Of a DNA stretch of 64,000 bases, positions 1-9,051 are shown piece by piece; position 1 is the stretch's first letter, and each line of letters opens with the position of its first letter. The translations under genes were made by a program, and so were the position numbers. The stretch spans positions 62,001-126,000 of the forward strand of contig CAWDWP010000017.1 of NCBI GenBank assembly GCA_963806045.1, given 5' to 3'. Source of the stretch: DATCHW01 sp963806045. Its GTDB lineage: Bacteria > Bacteroidota > Ignavibacteria > Tepidaquicellales > Tepidaquicellaceae. The notes under the pieces were generated by a model. That model ran no database searches and was not told the DNA's origin. It was given only the letters and a program-made list of their open reading frames with translations.

Positions 1-115
1 TTTTCGATAGATTTCAAATCCGTGATTATTATTTTCTGATGCGGTTATCCATGTCAACTTTACATTATTAGCATTCACGGAAGAAGAAAATGAACTGAGT
101 TCAACAGGAAGCACT
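1..115 (-). repeat. Near-identical coding repeat shared by three surface-protein genes
   Basis: This stretch of about 110 bases recurs, with few differences, at about 6463-6573 and 9517-9624. It encodes the start of the module before the sorting domain (VELSSFSS...NNVKLTW...GFEIYRK). The DNA similarity is higher than in the rest of the three genes, which suggests recent duplication or gene conversion between these cargo proteins. Confidence 0.6.
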
Positions 116-2154
116 CCATCAAGCGGATTATCAACAACATTCCCGCCTAACGCAAACTGACTGAAACCAATTAATCCGGAACGTGATGCCGATAAAGGTG
201 AGGGCGTACCAGGAACGTGTGTTCCATCAAGTGTCCAGAGACTTAATACATCGGGTCTTTTTAATACTCTTAATTCAGCAGGATTCAGTATTCCTAAAAA
301 TCCTATTGGCGATATGGATACAGAATAATCTCCGCCTGTGATTGCTGCCGCATCGACCTGCCAGTAACCCGTACTGCTGTAAGTATCAACTGTATATGAG
401 CCATCTAACATTGAACCGGGATTATTGTTCCCGGGATCACCGGTTAAATATTGTACGGTTAAAGTTCCGCTTGTTGCAGGCGCATTAGTAAACTGGATTG
501 TTAACATTCTCGGTGAAGAATTCGCTGTTACATCACCGACGGGAAACAATACCGGTTGTGCATTTGCGGCTGCCGAGAACCATCTTTCAAATTTTCCCGT
601 GATAACACCCGAATTTGCTCCCGCTGTATAAGTCAGTATTCCTAAACTTGTATCGCTTGTTCCAAGTGTAAGAGTATTTGCACCCACGTTAATATTTCCA
701 TTTTGAATCTCAAGTGTATTCGTGATTTGTAAATTTCCTCCTAATGTAACTTTGTTATTTGCGTTTCTACTAACGGTTAATGTATGTAATTGCCCGCTAA
801 GAATGTTTGGTAAAGTGATATTTCCGGTACCATTTAAAGTTAGTTTAGATGTAGTTCCTCCTGTTAATGTACCTCCTGATTGTGTAATGTTACCGTTTAC
901 TCTTAAATTATTGTTTCCAATTGATAAATCACCGTTTAGTGTTAGTATATTCTGAACGGTAACATTTCCTGATAAAGAAACTCCTCCGGGAGAATTTATT
1001 GTCAAAGTAGATAATCCACCGCCAGATACACTAGGAATAGTTATGGGAGTAGTATTAGTACAAATGATATTCGAATTTCCTCCGCCCGCTAATGTCCCGT
1101 TCGCAGCACCTGCCCGTGTAAATGTTCCTCCAATCGTAAGAGTCATTCCATTTAAATCGAAAGTTCCTAAAAATGGTGTCGGATTACCTGACCAATCTAT
1201 ATTAGTAGTGACTGCTAAATTAGTTGACAATAAAACCGTAGGGCTATTTAAAAAAGACATATTGCTTATAGTATCAGAAGCCGGGATTTCAAAACCTGTA
1301 TTAATAGCAGACAAAGAATTATCGTACAATATATTTACTTTTCCTGCTCCGTTATTAAATATCGGACTCACATCGAATGAACCAGCATTTACAGACGCAT
1401 TGCCACCTCGTTGAATAGTCACATTTACTGTTCCATTTCCTATATTTAATAAGTTTGAGTTGATTATAGAGCCTGAAATTAAATATACTTCTCTCAAATT
1501 AATCGGATGAGTGACTGTATTTGTATCTACTATAGTAACACTAACCGGATTCTCACAAGTAAAATCTCTCATCGGTGAAGATACCGTGCCATGATTGGTA
1601 AAGGTTTGGTTCGCTGTCCCGATAAAATCAAATTTTGAATTATTCCCATTTTGGTTAAAAGTCCCTCCCGTCCTGATGAGAAAATCTCCTTTCACATAAA
1701 GCCATGTACTTTGGGATGCGGTTCCATTTTTTATTAACAGCGAGCCTCTAATTGAAGTATTTCCATTAACGGTCAATATTGTTTTTCCGGTATCTGATAG
1801 TGTTCCCGTTCCATTAGCAATCGTTAAATTACCGATGGTAGCAGGTGATGCTAAACTATCAAATGTTACAAAAAACGTGGTTATCACAACATCATCACCT
1901 GCTTGCGGAATAGTTCCTCCCCACGTAGCCGGATTGCTCCAGAATCCGCTTGCGACTGATGTTCTAACAACTTTTGGACCATTAGGTAATATCATCGAGC
2001 GATATGGCATTTGGTTTTCCTTAACCTCTTGTTTTTTAACCTCATAAAATGGTATTGAATTTTTGTTGTCTTGGGCTGAAACATTATTTAAATAAAATGT
2101 TACAGGGGCAAGAAAAACTAAAACTGACAACAGAATTAGAATTTCTTTTTTCAT
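1..2154 (-). CDS. Large secreted surface protein (partial, C-terminus beyond window)
   Basis: An open minus-strand frame starts at the ATG at 2152-2154 and stays open for 718 codons to the window edge. It begins with a signal peptide. It continues with low-complexity Gly/Asn/Thr/Ser-rich repeats of the 'TLNGxGNITLPN' and 'LTLGTSDTSLG' kind, which suggests a beta-helix or filamentous surface fold. The last visible residues (VELSSFSSSVNANNVKLTW, then GFEIYRK) match the module that precedes the T9SS sorting domain in the 5998-9021 and 9052-11361 proteins, so the missing end probably carries that domain. It is closest to the 9052-11361 protein over its length. Substrate or adhesion role is unknown. 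Confidence 0.8.
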   Translation of the reverse strand, partial: MKKEILILLSVLVFLAPVTFYLNNVSAQDNKNSIPFYEVKKQEVKENQMPYRSMILPNGPKVVRTSVASGFWSNPATWGGTIPQAGDDVVITTFFVTFDSLASPATIGNLTIANGTGTLSDTGKTILTVNGNTSIRGSLLIKNGTASQSTWLYVKGDFLIRTGGTFNQNGNNSKFDFIGTANQTFTNHGTVSSPMRDFTCENPVSVTIVDTNTVTHPINLREVYLISGSIINSNLLNIGNGTVNVTIQRGGNASVNAGSFDVSPIFNNGAGKVNILYDNSLSAINTGFEIPASDTISNMSFLNSPTVLLSTNLAVTTNIDWSGNPTPFLGTFDLNGMTLTIGGTFTRAGAANGTLAGGGNSNIICTNTTPITIPSVSGGGLSTLTINSPGGVSLSGNVTVQNILTLNGDLSIGNNNLRVNGNITQSGGTLTGGTTSKLTLNGTGNITLPNILSGQLHTLTVSRNANNKVTLGGNLQITNTLEIQNGNINVGANTLTLGTSDTSLGILTYTAGANSGVITGKFERWFSAAANAQPVLFPVGDVTANSSPRMLTIQFTNAPATSGTLTVQYLTGDPGNNNPGSMLDGSYTVDTYSSTGYWQVDAAAITGGDYSVSISPIGFLGILNPAELRVLKRPDVLSLWTLDGTHVPGTPSPLSASRSGLIGFSQFALGGNVVDNPLDGVLPVELSSFSSSVNANNVKLTWITASENNNHGFEIYRK

Positions 2155-2493
2155 TATTCAAATATTTAAAGATTTAAAAAATTTTCTTAAAAGGAATTAA
2201 GACTTTGGATATCCATAAATTCCTATTTTATGAGTATTACGGGCTGATATTCATAAAAATAAATTCTTGTTTATTTAACATATGAAGTTGCTTTAAAGTT
2301 TACGGAATTATTATCCGTTGATCTCTGAGAATTTACCATGATTCCCGATTTCTTTTTCCAACATATCAAAAGCTTCAAAGAACAAAAAAGGTAATTTGAG
2401 GAATAGAAAATTCAATTGTCGTTTTAGAAAATGCGAATTTAATAGTTAAACAAATTTCAACCTTATGTTATTACTACAATTACTTAATAATCG
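2155..2493. other. Non-coding region upstream of surface protein and hydrolase
   Basis: AT-rich sequence between the minus-strand surface protein and the divergent hydrolase gene. From about 2440 onward it resembles 4460-4784, the upstream region of the second hydrolase copy, so the duplication that made the two hydrolase genes included their control region. No separate gene is seen. Confidence 0.5.
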
Positions 2494-2520
2494 CAATATG
2501 AGAATATAATTCTCATATTG
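2494..2520. promoter_or_regulatory. Upstream activator dyad 1
   Basis: A perfect inverted repeat, CAATATGAGAA, five bases, TTCTCATATTG. The core CAATATGA-N11-TCATATTG recurs upstream of the hydrolase at 42428-44206 and, with one mismatch and a 12-base spacer, upstream of the one at 4784. It lies about 207 bases before the -12 element of a sigma-54-type promoter, a typical position for an enhancer-binding protein. Seen directly; the regulator is inferred. Confidence 0.7.
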
Positions 2521-2700
2521 TGAACTAATTTATTTTTATAACTTGATACAAATCATAGTGATATAACATAAAAAAAACTCTATTCCAAATTATAATCTTT
2601 TTGCAACTATCAAGGTAAAAATAATTTTTATTCAAATTCGATAAACCTTCATTCGAGCCCGCATTTGACTATTATAGAATATTTTTTTAACACTAATGTT

Positions 2701-2717
2701 TGGCCTGTCAATTGCAG
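2701..2717 (+). promoter_or_regulatory. Sigma-54 type -24/-12 promoter
   Basis: The sequence TGGCCTGTCAATTGCA has the invariant GG (2702-2703) and GC (2714-2715) with ten bases between. The same GG-N10-GC element sits at the equivalent place before the paralogues at 4784 and 44206. Transcription would begin near 2726, leaving a leader of about 54 bases before the ATG at 2780. Confidence 0.7.
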
Positions 2718-2779
2718 CATAACTATATGCGTTTGTAATGCGACTTAAAAAATATTCCCGGAAGGAGAGAGAAAACAAA

Positions 2780-3702
2780 ATGAAAAAAATCTTAGGATAT
2801 CTAATAATTATCCTGTTAATGGCACAAATCTCAAAAGCGGTAGTAATAAATGATACGACAAAAATTTATGGATTAACTCTTGACGCAGTCAATAAATTGA
2901 ATCAGATAGATACCGCACTTGCACGGCTCTGTAAAAAACCTACAACAAGAATTGTATTCGATGAATTTGTTGCGGCAACAAATTATCAAACACCTGTAAA
3001 TGAAATCAGTAAATATAGTTTCATCATGGGTGAGATTCTTGACAGCTACTATATGAGTCAATATACTTTGCAACAATATACGGACAGGACAACTGAATAT
3101 CTGAATTTACTCGGAAGTAAAGTTGATATCTGGGAAATCGGAAACGAAATCAACGGAGAGTGGTTAGGCAATACCAGCGATGTAGTTGCGAAGATGAATG
3201 GTGCATATTCTATTATAAAAGCAGCAAATAAAAAAACAGCGTTGACGCTATATTATAACAAAGACTGCTGGTCAAATCCGGCAAATGAAATGTTCAGATG
3301 GGCGCAGACTAATGTAAGTACAACAATGAAAAATAATCTCGATTATGTGCTGATTTCATATTATGAGGATGACTGCAACAATTTACAGCCAAACTGGCAG
3401 CAGGTGTTTGACAGTCTGCATACGATGTTCCCCAATTCAAAAATAGGATTTGGTGAATGCGGTACAACGACAGCAAATAAGGCTGCATATATCAGCAGAT
3501 ATTACAGTATGAACATTACTACTCCTAATTATGTGGGCGGATATTTCTGGTGGTATTTCAAACAGGATTGTGTCCCTTATACAAATTCCTTATGGACCAC
3601 ATTCAACAATGCAATAGCTACTAATGCCGCACCAACAATTCAGGCGAGTCAGATAAACAGTACACTGTTAATTTCTAATTCTTTATCAGTTTCCTGGACT
3701 AT
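2780..3702 (+). CDS. Secreted clan-A-like glycoside hydrolase, catalytic part (frame broken near 3700)
   Basis: Encodes a signal peptide and a TIM-barrel-like hydrolase domain. The segment WEIGNEINGEW resembles the acid/base 'NE' motif of clan GH-A and GFGECG could hold the nucleophile Glu. The exact GH family is not recognised. The start at 2780 is chosen because it follows the purine-rich GGAAGGAGAGAG and matches the paralogue start (MKKILGYL); an upstream in-frame ATG at 2738 is not conserved. The frame stops at 3724, but comparison with the copies at 40518 and 42428 shows that one base is missing at about 3700: the expected 'WTNGNGSKR' is interrupted. The rest continues at 3703-4326. Confidence 0.75.
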
Positions 3703-4326
3703 GGAAACGGCAGTAAAAGATTAGTATTCCTCAAAAACTCAAATTCAGGTTCTCCTTCAGTTATTGACGGGACTACATATATTGCAAATGCAATTTATGG
3801 ATTGGGTACATCTGATGGTGCAGGATGGTATTGTGTTTATAATGGATCAGGGAGTGGTCTTACAGTCACAGGACTTTCTACTTTGAATACATATCGCGCA
3901 ATGGTTCTCGAATATAATGGTTTACCGGGATTTGAAGGATACAATAAAACAACTTCTGTAAATAATCCAAAAATGCTTCAAGGTCTCAGGATAATAACGA
4001 AAGACTCTATTTCTATTGTAGAAGTTAACAACCCATCGGAAAATTTAACGGTTGGTATTCCTTCAAAATTTGAAATGTCGCAGAATTATCCAAATCCATT
4101 CAATCCGACAACGAACATTAGTTTTGGATTGCCGGTAAATAGTAAAGTATCAATAAAAATTTATGATAATTCAGGCAGAGAAATAAGAACACTTCTGAAT
4201 GATACAAAAACCGCAGGATACTACACAGTTATGTTTGATGCTTCCGGTTTGTCAAGTGGTGTTTATTTTTACAAAATCGAAGCAGATAAATTTTCTGAAG
4301 TAAAGCGAATGCTTCTAATCAAATAA
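3703..4326 (+). CDS. C-terminal piece of the same hydrolase: Fn3-like region and T9SS sorting domain
   Basis: Continuation of the 2780 gene after the single-base frame break. It encodes an Fn3-like region (GLGTSDGAGWYCVYNGSG) and then the sorting domain with SQNYPNPFNPTTNI, the FDASGLSSGVYFYKIE strand and the terminal KRMLLIK. The restored protein would be about 515 residues, exported by Sec and then by T9SS. A real pseudogene or an assembly error are both possible. Confidence 0.75.
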   Translation, partial: GNGSKRLVFLKNSNSGSPSVIDGTTYIANAIYGLGTSDGAGWYCVYNGSGSGLTVTGLSTLNTYRAMVLEYNGLPGFEGYNKTTSVNNPKMLQGLRIITKDSISIVEVNNPSENLTVGIPSKFEMSQNYPNPFNPTTNISFGLPVNSKVSIKIYDNSGREIRTLLNDTKTAGYYTVMFDASGLSSGVYFYKIEADKFSEVKRMLLIK

Positions 4327-4351
4327 ACATTATTCTGAATTATTTTTTAGA

Positions 4352-4384
4352 CACGAACCCGCCTGAAGCGGGTTTTGTGTTTTA
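4352..4384 (+). terminator. Rho-independent-like terminator
   Basis: The stem AACCCGC/GCGGGTT (4356-4362 with 4368-4374), with a CTGAA loop, is followed by a T-rich tail, 30 bases after the hydrolase stop codon. Confidence 0.7.
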
Positions 4385-4506
4385 AATTGGGATGTAAATT
4401 AAACATTTGGCTGAATAGAAAATTCAATTAGGGTTACAGAAATTAATCGAATACATTTCTAATAAACTTTTCAACTGTATGTTATTACTACAATTGCTCG
4501 TTATCA

Positions 4507-4534
4507 CAATATGAGAAAAATAATTCTCAAATTG
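4507..4534. promoter_or_regulatory. Upstream activator dyad 2
   Basis: CAATATGA-N12-TCAAATTG, a one-mismatch version of the dyad at 2494. The flanks extend the symmetry to CACAATATGAGAA/TTCTCAAATTGTG. It is about 206 bases before the -12 element at 4726, nearly the same distance as in copy 1. Confidence 0.6.
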
Positions 4535-4711
4535 TGAATAAATTTATTTCTATAACTCAGTACAAATCAGAAGTATAAAAACAAAAAAAATACTACTCTA
4601 AAAAATTTTCTTTTTGCAACTAGCAAGGCAAAAACATTTTTATTAGAAAAGCCGAAACCCTCATTAGAACCCGCATTTAGCTATAATAAAAGATATTTCT
4701 GAACATTTTAT

Positions 4712-4729
4712 TTGGCACGTCGATTGCAC
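4712..4729 (+). promoter_or_regulatory. Sigma-54 type -24/-12 promoter (near consensus)
   Basis: TTGGCACGTCGATTGCA matches the textbook TGGCACG-N4-TTGCA consensus exactly, with GG at 4714-4715 and GC at 4726-4727. It is the best sigma-54 match in the window and supports reading the weaker elements at 2701 and 44257 the same way. Confidence 0.8.
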
Positions 4730-4783
4730 CTTAACTATTTGTAACTTTTTAAAAAATATTCCCCGAAAGAGAGAGAAAACAAA

Positions 4784-5932
4784 ATGAAAAAAATCTTAGG
4801 ATATCTAATAATTATCCTGTTAATGACACAAATCTCAAATGCCGCCATAATTGATACAACAAGAGTTTATGGTGTCACAATTGATGCTGTTAACAAAATA
4901 AATGCCACAGTAACTTCTTTATCCTCACTTTGTATGAAACCTACAACACGAATAGTATTTGATGAATGGATTCCTGCAACAGATTATTTAAATGCCGTTA
5001 ATAAGATACATAATGTAAGTTTCATAATGGGTGAAATATTAGATAGTTATTATATGGGTCAATATAGTTTAGCTCAGTATACAGCAAGAACCACAGAATA
5101 TCTGAATTTGCTCGGAAGCAAAGTTGATATCTGGGAAATCGGAAATGAAATCAACGGCGAATGGTTAGGAAACACCAGCGATGTAGTTGCTAAGATGAAC
5201 GGAGCATATTCGATTATTAAAGCAGCTAATAAGAAAACAGCATTAACACTTTATTATAACAAAAACTGCTGGGAAAATTCTTCGAATGAAATGTTTAAAT
5301 GGGCAAAGACGAATATAAATTCTACAATGAAAAATGGGCTTGACTATGTATTAGTATCATATTATGAAGATGATTGCAATAACCTGCAGCCGAACTGGCA
5401 GCAAGTTTTTGACAGTCTCCACGCAATGTTCCCAAATTCGAAATTAGGAATTGGTGAATGCGGAACCAATAAATCCACGAAAAAAGCTTCCTATATTAAC
5501 AGATATTATAAAATGAATATAACTACCCCTAATTATATTGGCGGATATTTCTGGTGGTATTTTAGACAGGATTGTATTCCGTCAACGAAAGCATTGTGGA
5601 ATACTATGGATAAGGCATTTACCGGTTTTAATCCGAATGAGCCTACTGCAATTGAAAACGGAGAAATAGATAAAAAAACATCACTGGATAATTATCCGAA
5701 TCCATTTAATCCTGTAACGAAAATCAGTTTTGAAGTTCCGATTCAAGGACTTGTAACTTTGAAAGTTTATGATTTAACAGGAAAAGAAGTTGCGAATCTT
5801 ATAAATGAAGTAAAATCAGCCGGTAGTTATAGTATAGAATTCAATGGAGCAAATTTATCGAGCGGGGTATATTTGTACAGACTAACATCAGGAAATGAAG
5901 TTATAACAAAGAAAATGTCACTCATAAAATAA
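4784..5932 (+). CDS. Secreted clan-A-like glycoside hydrolase with T9SS sorting domain
   Basis: An intact 382-residue paralogue of the 2780 protein. It has a signal peptide, a TIM-barrel-like domain with WEIGNEINGEW and GIGECG as candidate catalytic Glu motifs, and the aromatic GGYFWWYFRQDC segment. It lacks the Fn3-like region of the other copies and goes directly to the sorting domain (LDNYPNPFNPVTKI, LSSGVYLYR, KKMSLIK). The purine-rich GAAAGAGAGAG lies before the ATG. It is preceded by a consensus sigma-54 promoter and a dyad. The substrate is unknown; a polysaccharide is likely. Identity with copy 1 is high over the central catalytic region. Confidence 0.8.
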   Translation: MKKILGYLIIILLMTQISNAAIIDTTRVYGVTIDAVNKINATVTSLSSLCMKPTTRIVFDEWIPATDYLNAVNKIHNVSFIMGEILDSYYMGQYSLAQYTARTTEYLNLLGSKVDIWEIGNEINGEWLGNTSDVVAKMNGAYSIIKAANKKTALTLYYNKNCWENSSNEMFKWAKTNINSTMKNGLDYVLVSYYEDDCNNLQPNWQQVFDSLHAMFPNSKLGIGECGTNKSTKKASYINRYYKMNITTPNYIGGYFWWYFRQDCIPSTKALWNTMDKAFTGFNPNEPTAIENGEIDKKTSLDNYPNPFNPVTKISFEVPIQGLVTLKVYDLTGKEVANLINEVKSAGSYSIEFNGANLSSGVYLYRLTSGNEVITKKMSLIK

Positions 5933-5954
5933 TCCTTATAAGCTTAAAAATAAT

Positions 5955-5990
5955 GCGGACGATGAGAGTTCATAGAGGTTCATCGCCCGC
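5955..5990. terminator. Bidirectional terminator hairpin between convergent genes
   Basis: GCGGaCGATGA pairs with TCATCGcCCGC around a 13-14-base loop. It lies between the stop of the 4784 hydrolase and the stop of the minus-strand 5998-9021 gene, with T/A-rich sequence on both sides. Confidence 0.6.
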
Positions 5991-5997
5991 TTTATAT

Positions 5998-8900
5998 TTA
6001 TTTTATTAAGGACATTCTTTTAGTAATAATAAAATTATTATTACTGCTTTCAAAACTTAATCTATATATATAAATTCCACTTGCAAGAGAAGTCGCATCA
6101 AACTCTGCAGAATAAAATCCTGCAGGTTTTACGTCATTAACAAGATTTCTTACTTCCCTGCCGAGCATATCATATATTACTAATTTTATTTTTCCTGCAT
6201 CAGGTAACTGATAATCTATTTTAGTTACAGGATTAAACGGGTTTGGATAATTCTGTGAGACTTCAAATTTTTTCGGTGTTCCAATTTCTGTAATTCCTGA
6301 CATCACAAAATATTCAAAATTTCCGTTGAAATCGATTTGTTTCAGTTCATAAGAATATTTTCCCCCTGATAATCCATTATCGTTATATGTATATGTTTTA
6401 GGAGTATTTACGGTACCGCTTCCGGATACAAATCCAATCTTAATCCAATTGGTTTGTTCAGATTTTCGATAGATTTCAAATCCCTGATTATTAGATTCAG
6501 AAGCTGTTATCCAGGTTAATTTAACATTATTAGCATTTACTGAAGAAGAAAATGAACTTAATTCTACAGGAAGAAGTCCCTGCTCTCCACCGGTAAATGT
6601 ACTAAAACTAGTTAAAGTAGTGGAAGATGTAAATTTGTGATTACTTATATTCGGTTGATCCAATAATGTCCATGTACTTCCGGAATATTTTCCAAACCAA
6701 ATATTACTTTCTGTTCCATTGACATCTCCGCTTACATAATCCAATTCGATTGTATATTGCGGTGAAGATAAATTTGTTGGTGTGAAAGTCCAGCTTCGGT
6801 TCAAAAAATCAGTAATACTATTATTATTAACATCTTTCTGTGCTATCATAGTCAATGCTAAATATGATGTGGAAGATGTTCCTGAAGAGAATGTGACTGT
6901 AGCCGGAGTGAAATTAGCTCCACTTCTGGTGTCACCTACTAAGAATCTATATATCTGATTATTTGGTACCTTAACATTCAGTGTTCCTAAATTTACTCCA
7001 TCATCGAGAACAATCATTCTTGTTGCATCGGGACTCACGTTGCTAATATTTCCATCGACTGTTAATGTATTTGCCCCTACGTTTAATAAACCACTTGATT
7101 GTGTTAATGTTCCGCTGATAGTAGATGAGCCGCCAAGTGTGGCTGTACCGGATGACTGATTGATTGTGAGATTATTATATGTGCCTGAAGCCACTGTTTG
7201 CCCCGTACCATAATATTCAACTGTGCCTCCCCAGGTTTTACCGGATGTAATAGCATTTTGCGTCCTTATTATTCCTGAAGAATTAACAGTCGCAACTGTA
7301 AGTGCATTATTTGCCATATTCAATATGCCTCCTCCGGCAGTTGTAAAGGTACCATTGACAGTAATCGGACCCCCTACGGTATTTATACCGCTTGTGTTAC
7401 CTAATTTTAGACTGCCATAAGTAAGAGCAGATACAACTTGCACGCCTGTCAGAACAGAATATTCGACTGTAAGATTTGTAAGAGTCTTTGATGTTAATGT
7501 ATATTGTGAAGAAAAATCTGCTGTACCCGAAGTCCTGTTTACCTGTACTGTACCTGAACCTGTGAGAGAGCCTGTGCCGCTTAAAACTTGTGATGCAGCC
7601 CCGGGAATTAGGATTCCGTTTACAGTTAAAATACCGGGTGTATTAAGAGTAATTGCATTTGTAGTGGTAGTTGTTGAACCATTAGCAATTGTGACGTTTC
7701 CGGTAATAGTTGCAGGTAAACCATTGCCGGTTACCTGAATTCCTGATGCATTATATGTATAACTCGCTCCGGTAGTATATGTTTTTGTTCCTGTTACTTG
7801 TACTGAACCTGTTCCTGCCGTTGTTGATAAACCTTGTGGATGAGCAGTAATAATTCCGGAAGTTGTACCCAACGAAAATGTTCCGATACTACCGTCAATC
7901 ACACTTGTTCCCATATCTAATGTCGAGCCGTTATTAACTGTAAAACTGATAGTATTCGAAATAGTACCTCCGGTTTTCGAATAAATTTGAGTACCTGACT
8001 TATTGAAAACTACTGCACCCGGACCTGTACCAGTCCCTGTTTCTGTAAGTATGCCTCCACTAATTGTGAAGTTTCCACCTACATTTAAAGTACCTATATC
8101 ACCAGTTCCACCTCCACCACACATATCAAGAGTTCCGCCTGATAAAGTAAAATTACCATTAACATTTAATGTTCTTGATGTGGCATCTCCAATCCTGAAA
8201 TTGTCATTAATAGTACAATTTCCGCTGACAGTTAATGGTGTTTGGCTCATTAACAATTTAAATGCTCCCGTATTTGTTACATTGAAATTTCCGGCTATGG
8301 ACAGTCCACTAGCCGCCATACTTCTGTCTGAGGACATACCTGTGCAATTATATGTTAAATTCCCGAATGCCTGTCCATCACCTGTGGGATCAGTGCTTGT
8401 TAGTCCGGTTATAAGACAAGTAGATGTTGCATTCCAAGTTGCAGATGGGATTATACCGCCATTAATATTATGTTGATAGGTCCCCCCGGTAGAAAATGTT
8501 AAATTGAGGAGAGTTGATGTAATAGTTCCTCCGTCATTTTTTATTGTTCCGGTAACTGTTGTTAAGCTATTCGTTGCGGTATATGCTGATCCGTCCCCTA
8601 CTGCAGTTAAATCTAATATTCCTGCTATTGACATTGTTCTGTTTGATCCCGAGAAAGCTATCGACATCGATCTGGTTCCACTACCTGTCGAACCCTGAAG
8701 TGTTAAAGTGCTGCCAATGCCGATTGAACTTCCTGTATTAGCGATAGTAATGATTCTTCCTGCACCTGAAGAAGTAAATGATACTGCTGAGGTGCCGCTT
8801 ATAGTTAAACTATTAATAGTAGGAGTAACATCTACCAGAATCGCGGCATTTATGTCTATTGTTACATCATCACCAGAAGCCGGTACTCCACTTGGAGACC

Positions 8901-9021
8901 AATTTCCGGATGTGTTCCAATTATTTGACGAGATACCTGTCCAGGTTTTAGGCGTCGCGTAAAGATTTAAATTAATAGCAATAAAAGATACTACTAAAAA
9001 GAGTTGAATTAATTTTTTCAT
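5998..9021 (-). CDS. Large secreted repeat-rich surface protein with T9SS sorting domain
   Basis: 1007 residues. A signal peptide is followed by 'TWTGISSNNWNTSGNWSPSG', a common opening in T9SS and autotransporter surface proteins. About 650 residues of Gly/Thr/Asn/Ser-rich imperfect repeats with alternating hydrophobic positions follow (for example LNVNGNFTLSGG and LNVGGNFTISGG), consistent with a beta-helix. Residues 800-900 form the VELSSFSSSVNANNVKLTW module and the end is the sorting domain (SQNYPNPFNPVTKI ... KRMSLIK). Probably a cell-surface adhesin or matrix protein; no catalytic motif is seen. Same family as the 9052 and 1-2154 proteins. Confidence 0.8.
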   Translation of the reverse strand: MKKLIQLFLVVSFIAINLNLYATPKTWTGISSNNWNTSGNWSPSGVPASGDDVTIDINAAILVDVTPTINSLTISGTSAVSFTSSGAGRIITIANTGSSIGIGSTLTLQGSTGSGTRSMSIAFSGSNRTMSIAGILDLTAVGDGSAYTATNSLTTVTGTIKNDGGTITSTLLNLTFSTGGTYQHNINGGIIPSATWNATSTCLITGLTSTDPTGDGQAFGNLTYNCTGMSSDRSMAASGLSIAGNFNVTNTGAFKLLMSQTPLTVSGNCTINDNFRIGDATSRTLNVNGNFTLSGGTLDMCGGGGTGDIGTLNVGGNFTISGGILTETGTGTGPGAVVFNKSGTQIYSKTGGTISNTISFTVNNGSTLDMGTSVIDGSIGTFSLGTTSGIITAHPQGLSTTAGTGSVQVTGTKTYTTGASYTYNASGIQVTGNGLPATITGNVTIANGSTTTTTNAITLNTPGILTVNGILIPGAASQVLSGTGSLTGSGTVQVNRTSGTADFSSQYTLTSKTLTNLTVEYSVLTGVQVVSALTYGSLKLGNTSGINTVGGPITVNGTFTTAGGGILNMANNALTVATVNSSGIIRTQNAITSGKTWGGTVEYYGTGQTVASGTYNNLTINQSSGTATLGGSSTISGTLTQSSGLLNVGANTLTVDGNISNVSPDATRMIVLDDGVNLGTLNVKVPNNQIYRFLVGDTRSGANFTPATVTFSSGTSSTSYLALTMIAQKDVNNNSITDFLNRSWTFTPTNLSSPQYTIELDYVSGDVNGTESNIWFGKYSGSTWTLLDQPNISNHKFTSSTTLTSFSTFTGGEQGLLPVELSSFSSSVNANNVKLTWITASESNNQGFEIYRKSEQTNWIKIGFVSGSGTVNTPKTYTYNDNGLSGGKYSYELKQIDFNGNFEYFVMSGITEIGTPKKFEVSQNYPNPFNPVTKIDYQLPDAGKIKLVIYDMLGREVRNLVNDVKPAGFYSAEFDATSLASGIYIYRLSFESSNNNFIITKRMSLIK

Positions 9022-9051
9022 TATATTTATATAAAGATTCTAAAAAAGTTA

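Noticed and set aside
425..1414. Plus-strand open frames in the first 2 kb
   Set aside because: They are the reverse complement of the Gly/Asn/Thr-rich surface-protein gene at 1-2154. Val/Pro/Phe-rich antisense frames of this kind also occur at 8003-8962 and 10196-11275.
2738..2779. Upstream ATG of hydrolase copy 1
   Set aside because: It lies only about 12 bases after the predicted transcript start, has no ribosome-binding site, and is not conserved in copy 2. It would also push the signal peptide 14 residues in.
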